Origin: Candidatus Gastranaerophilales bacterium
Lineage (GTDB): Bacteria > Cyanobacteriota > Vampirovibrionia > Gastranaerophilales > Gastranaerophilaceae
NCBI GenBank assembly: GCA_944325585.1
Contig: CALVAS010000015.1
Coordinates: 1-33,461 of the forward strand
Reading direction: 5' to 3'
DNA: 33,461 bases
Position numbers and translations under genes: made by a program. This document shows, piece by piece, positions 30,422-33,461 of this stretch (position 1 is its first letter; every line of letters begins with the position of its first letter). The notes under the pieces were generated by a model. That model ran no database searches and was not told the DNA's origin. It worked only from the letters and a program-made list of their open reading frames with translations.

Positions 30422-31744
30422 CTAAATTTTTGTTGTGTAAAATCTGAACGCTTCAAACGTTTCGCTGAAATGATTCTTTGAAAGTCCTGCTTTTTGCTTT
30501 AAAGAGGCAAGAAAAAGTTTTTTATCAGGAAGCTGCTCCCATACTTCAGGAAGATAAACCGCCTGATAACTGCCGTCCCTGATGATTATTCCGTCTTTAA
30601 GAGGAACCATTTTGTCAAGCAGGTCATTTTCATCTTTAAAATCTATTTTTTCGGGTTTTGATAACAGAGAAACCGAAATATCCGTATGTTTAAATTCGTC
30701 AATTGTCAAAGGCATAAATCTCGGGTCTGAAAAGGCTGCTGCATGTGCATTTTTGACTAAATCCGTAAACAGGGTTCTGTGAGCTATTATTGACCCGATA
30801 CATCCCCGAAGCTGCCCCTGAATCTCCAGTGTGACAAAAGATGCGCCGTTTTCACAAAGCACTTCCGGATACTTTTCGGGAAGCGAATTTCCAAGCTGCA
30901 GCCCGCTTTCAATACTTTTTCTGCAAAGCTCCTTCACAAATCCGCCAAGATACTCTTTTATATACTCGCCGCGGATACCTTCATACAAAAACCAGCCGCC
31001 GTATCCTACAACTCTTGAGGTGTCGCCGGTTGAGGCGGAAGAATTTGTTAGTCCCGCTCTTATAAGAGAAAATCCTCTTTCTTTTGCAAAATTTACTATC
31101 CCGCAAATTCCGACAGCGCCGCATGCCATTTCAGCTTCAAAATTACGCGTTTCATTATTTTCAATCAAATTGGCTGTGTATGTGTCGATTTTAACGGCTT
31201 CGCGAGCAGGATAAAAATGGCTTAAATCAGATGAAATAACAAAAGCATTCTCTTTATTTCCCCAGTATTTTTCTATAATTTTTGTGATATTTAGATAATC
31301 CTCACATCCGTATAAAATCGGAATGATTTTAACCTCGGGCAGAAGTCTTTTTATAAACGGCAGATGGACTTCAATTGAATGCTCTCTTTCAAAAGCCTGA
31401 TTGTTTATATCAATTGCAAGTTCTTTTAAAAATTCTTTATTCACCTCTAAATTTCCCAGCGGTGTTTGAAATTCGTCATAATCTGAACTTACACAGCCGA
31501 AAATTCTTGCATAATGCGAAGGTGCAAATATAAAAACGTTTTTTACCGCCGTATCCAGATATTGATAACATTTGGCAGCTAATCCGCCGGAAAAAATATA
31601 TCCTGCATGCGGTGCAATAATTGCTCTTGTTTTAAATCCGCTGTCAGGTTTGTTGTTTTCAAGCAGAGTATTAAGAAAACTGTTTAATTCATCCTTTGTT
31701 TCGGGATAAAATGTTCCCGCTGCGTTTTCGTATTTTATATTCAT
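30422..31744 (-). CDS. MEMO1-AMMECR1 fusion (AmmeMemoRadiSam system proteins B and A)
   Basis: A 440-residue fusion of two families. The MEMO1 half (residues 1-256) keeps the likely metal-site residues His46 (APHAGY), His77 (PSHYAR), His176 (SSDLSHF) and Cys208 (MACGAVG), matching those described for human MEMO1. The AMMECR1 half (about 263-440) has ASFVTLEIQGQLRGCIGS with the conserved LRGCIG, and FSDPRFMPLT. These families often occur with a radical SAM protein as the AmmeMemoRadiSam set, whose function is unknown; that third gene is not in this window. The gene lies 21 bases after ribD. Its start has either an AAGGAG 13 bases away or a TATAAT 7 bases before the ATG. Confidence 0.93.
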   Translation of the reverse strand: MNIKYENAAGTFYPETKDELNSFLNTLLENNKPDSGFKTRAIIAPHAGYIFSGGLAAKCYQYLDTAVKNVFIFAPSHYARIFGCVSSDYDEFQTPLGNLEVNKEFLKELAIDINNQAFEREHSIEVHLPFIKRLLPEVKIIPILYGCEDYLNITKIIEKYWGNKENAFVISSDLSHFYPAREAVKIDTYTANLIENNETRNFEAEMACGAVGICGIVNFAKERGFSLIRAGLTNSSASTGDTSRVVGYGGWFLYEGIRGEYIKEYLGGFVKELCRKSIESGLQLGNSLPEKYPEVLCENGASFVTLEIQGQLRGCIGSIIAHRTLFTDLVKNAHAAAFSDPRFMPLTIDEFKHTDISVSLLSKPEKIDFKDENDLLDKMVPLKDGIIIRDGSYQAVYLPEVWEQLPDKKLFLASLKQKAGLSKNHFSETFEAFRFYTTKI

Positions 31745-31751
31745 AAATTTT

Positions 31752-31757
31752 ATTATA
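31752..31757 (-). promoter_or_regulatory. -10 element before the MEMO1-AMMECR1 gene
   Basis: TATAAT on the minus strand lies 7 bases before ATG 31744, in the short gap after ribD. The -35 position is weak and an AAGGAG overlaps, so read-through from ribD is equally likely. Confidence 0.3.
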
Positions 31758-31765
31758 CTCCTTTT

Positions 31766-32827
31766 TTAAATTTTTCGAATAGGATAATAAGTTAATAAAA
31801 TATCGGGCGAAAATACTTTCATCTCATCAAATCTGAAGTTTAATGAATCGTTGATGTCATAAATATTTTTGCCGTCAAAAGCCGATTTTGCACTGTTATC
31901 CGCAATTATTTTAGGTGCGATAAAATGGTAAATTTTGTCTGCATAATTTATCATTGCACCGTTTAAAGTTCCGCCGGCTTCCGCAAATACGCTCATTATT
32001 TTATTTTCATACAGTTTTTTTAGAATAAATTTAATGTCTAATCTTTCATTCATAACAGGGCACGGTATAAACGAAATTCTGCCGGTATTTTTAGGCTGCG
32101 GGAGGTTTTTATCGTAGAAAACATAAATATTTCCGGATTTATAAATGTTTGCATTCTCAAAATCGGTTTTCAATTCTCTGTCAAGGATAATTTTATTTTT
32201 ATGCTCCATTGTCGGATTGTCTGCAATTATGGTAGAAGACGAGGTTAAAATTGCGTCATACAAAGTGCGGAGTCGTCTTGCTTCCTCTCTTGCACCTGAT
32301 GAAGTAATCCATTTTGAACTTCCTGTTGATGTCGCAACTTTTCCATCCAGTGTGCTTGCAGTTTTTAGCGCAACAAAAGTTCGTTCTTCTTTCATATTCG
32401 TTATAAAAACTTCGTTCAGCTTTTCTGCTTCTTTTTCTAAAACACCTTCTACCACTTCAATTCCGGCATCCTTTAGTTTTTTTATGCCGTTTCCCGCTAC
32501 AATCGGGTTTACGTCGCGCATTGCAATAACAACTTTTTTAATCCCGTATTCAATTATCAGGTCTGCACATGGCGGTGTTTTGCCGTAATGAGAGCAAGGT
32601 TCAAGATTTACAATTAATGTTCCTTCTTTTGCACTGTTTTTATCAATTTTTAAAAGAGCATCGCGTTCTGCATGATTTCCTCCGCATTTTGCATGAAACC
32701 CTTTTGAAATTACTTCCCCTCTGCTGTTTAAAACTATACAGCCGACCATAGGATTCGGTGAAGTACTGCCCTGCCCTTTAAGTGCAAGTTCAAAACATTC
32801 TTTCATATATGTTTCGTATTGTTTCAT
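31766..32827 (-). CDS. ribD: Riboflavin biosynthesis deaminase/reductase
   Basis: A 353-residue bifunctional enzyme for steps two and three of riboflavin synthesis. The deaminase half (1-145) has the zinc motif NHAERDAL (His52, Glu54) and EPCSHYGKTPPCADL (Cys78, Cys87). The reductase half (from about 147) has TFVALKTASTLDGKVAT, SSKWITS, ARRLRTLYDAILTSSSTIIADNP and EAGGTLNGAMI. No other rib gene is next to it, and the 61-base gap upstream is too short for an FMN riboswitch. TAAAAT lies 6 bases before the ATG without a Shine-Dalgarno, a leaderless layout. The MEMO1-AMMECR1 gene follows. Confidence 0.96.
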   Translation of the reverse strand: MKQYETYMKECFELALKGQGSTSPNPMVGCIVLNSRGEVISKGFHAKCGGNHAERDALLKIDKNSAKEGTLIVNLEPCSHYGKTPPCADLIIEYGIKKVVIAMRDVNPIVAGNGIKKLKDAGIEVVEGVLEKEAEKLNEVFITNMKEERTFVALKTASTLDGKVATSTGSSKWITSSGAREEARRLRTLYDAILTSSSTIIADNPTMEHKNKIILDRELKTDFENANIYKSGNIYVFYDKNLPQPKNTGRISFIPCPVMNERLDIKFILKKLYENKIMSVFAEAGGTLNGAMINYADKIYHFIAPKIIADNSAKSAFDGKNIYDINDSLNFRFDEMKVFSPDILLTYYPIRKI

Positions 32828-32829
32828 AA

Positions 32830-32858
32830 TTGAATTTTATCAAAAAATCTGATATAAA
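32830..32858. promoter_or_regulatory. Overlapping divergent promoters of ribD and the MBL-fold gene
   Basis: On the + strand, TTGAAT (32830-32835), a 17-base spacer and TATAAA (32853-32858, preceded by TG at 32850-32851) would start transcription near 32865. On the minus strand, TAAAAT (32839-32834) is 6 bases before the ribD ATG. The + strand -35 and the minus-strand -10 share bases, so the two could compete. Confidence 0.45.
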
Positions 32859-32888
32859 TAAACTGTGGATAATAAGAAGGAGTAACTT

Positions 32889-33461
32889 ATGGACATAAGA
32901 TATTTAGGACACAGCGCTTTTCAGTTTAAGGTCGGTGAAAGATGTATTTTAATTGACCCGTTTGTAAAACAAAACGATAAATATAACTGGCATCAGGAAA
33001 ATATTACCGATATTTTTGTTACACACGGTCATTCCGACCACATTGGCGACACAATTGAAATCGCAAAAGAAAAAGGTGCGACAGTTTCTGCGGTTGTGGA
33101 ACTTGCGGATTATTTTTCAAAAGAGGGAATAACTGTTAACAGAGTAAACTTCGGCGGATGGTTGAGTTATCCGTGGGGACGTGCAATTTTTGTTCCTGCA
33201 TATCATTCAAACTCTTTGCCAGACGGCTCATTTGCAGGAAGCGCTGCCGGTATAATTTTTGATATAGAAAATACAAGAATTTACCATGCAGGAGATACTG
33301 CATTAACAGGAGAAATGAAAACATTAAAAGAATTGTATCGTCCGAACATTGCTTTGCTTCCGATTGGCGGTCATTACACAATGGATGCGGCGCATGCTGC
33401 AATTGCTGCAGATTGGCTCGGCGTCAGAACAGTAATCCCGATGCATTATAACACGTTCCCG
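32889..33461 (+). CDS. UPF0173 metallo-beta-lactamase-fold hydrolase (3' end cut off)
   Basis: The first 191 residues of a YtkL/UPF0173-type metal-dependent hydrolase; the frame is open to the end of the window. It starts MDIRYLGHSAFQFKVG and has DPFVKQN, the metal motif THGHSDHIGD (HxHxDH), VPAYHSNSLPDG, YHAGDTALTGEM and LLPIGGHYTMDAAHA with a late PMHYNTFP. Family members are about 225 residues, so only some 35 are missing. AAGGAG precedes the ATG by about 7 bases. The substrate is unknown in most bacteria. Confidence 0.93.
   Translation, partial: MDIRYLGHSAFQFKVGERCILIDPFVKQNDKYNWHQENITDIFVTHGHSDHIGDTIEIAKEKGATVSAVVELADYFSKEGITVNRVNFGGWLSYPWGRAIFVPAYHSNSLPDGSFAGSAAGIIFDIENTRIYHAGDTALTGEMKTLKELYRPNIALLPIGGHYTMDAAHAAIAADWLGVRTVIPMHYNTFP

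Noticed and set aside
32828-32888. FMN riboswitch upstream of ribD
   Set aside because: The 61-base gap is too short and holds only the divergent promoters.
1-33461. CRISPR array, insertion sequence, prophage or toxin-antitoxin pair
   Set aside because: No regularly spaced repeats, transposase or integrase motifs, or small toxin-antitoxin gene pairs were seen on either strand.

Overview
The window is AT-rich, gene-dense chromosomal DNA that most resembles a non-photosynthetic cyanobacterial lineage of the Gastranaerophilales (Melainabacteria/Vampirovibrionia) type. Three things point there. The response regulator at 4056-4805 has the signature blocks of cyanobacterial RpaB. The pilin-like protein at 14038-14739 has the A|FTMAEVLITLGIIG leader seen often in that group. 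kdsB and an AsmA-family protein imply an LPS-bearing outer membrane. No photosynthesis gene is present. This placement is inferred from remembered family features, not from a database search.

Layout. 1-3887 (+): the end of accD, then accA, prmA, a small membrane protein and kdsB, probably one transcript for fatty-acid and LPS precursors plus ribosomal protein methylation. 3888-5055 (+): the rpaB-like regulator with its own promoter and terminator, then tRNA-His with promoter and terminator. 5093-10887: an orphan + strand gene, then mostly minus-strand genes. These are a DEDDh exonuclease, a YbjQ/YbjQ/M48-protease operon, two lineage-type hypothetical proteins, and a TPR lipoprotein-like/HAD pair. 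11072-13904: a membrane TPR protein facing a MalG/MalF-type sugar permease pair. 14019-14739: a prepilin-like gene broken by a 13-G run. 14731-20740: tandem UspA, a small sigma-70-like factor, gcvPB, a CoA-activase-like Fe-S protein, a membrane protein and miaA. 20800-25318: a 1175-residue AsmA-like protein converging on a secreted repeat protein. 25491-33461: nifS/nifU, ldcA, dnaX, a MEMO1-AMMECR1 fusion, ribD and the start of a UPF0173 metallo-beta-lactamase-fold hydrolase.

Most genes are core metabolism or housekeeping. The most interesting signal is the G13 tract at 14047-14059. It separates a well-placed promoter, Shine-Dalgarno and ATG from the prepilin reading frame by exactly one base, which is what a phase-variable surface protein would look like (or a sequencing error). 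A second signal is repeated placement of a -10 hexamer 6-7 bases before the ATG, which predicts leaderless mRNAs for several genes, dnaX included. Other points are an HLR1-like direct repeat in the rpaB promoter, a possible small RNA at about 9885-9955, and the YbjQ-YbjQ-M48 operon.

No stretch over 300 bases lacks a gene. The largest gaps are 9809-10050 (242 bases; promoters, a hairpin and a terminator), 10888-11071 (divergent promoters), 25319-25490 (two hairpins) and 3888-4055 (rpaB promoter and leader). No CRISPR array, insertion sequence, rRNA or prophage gene was seen.
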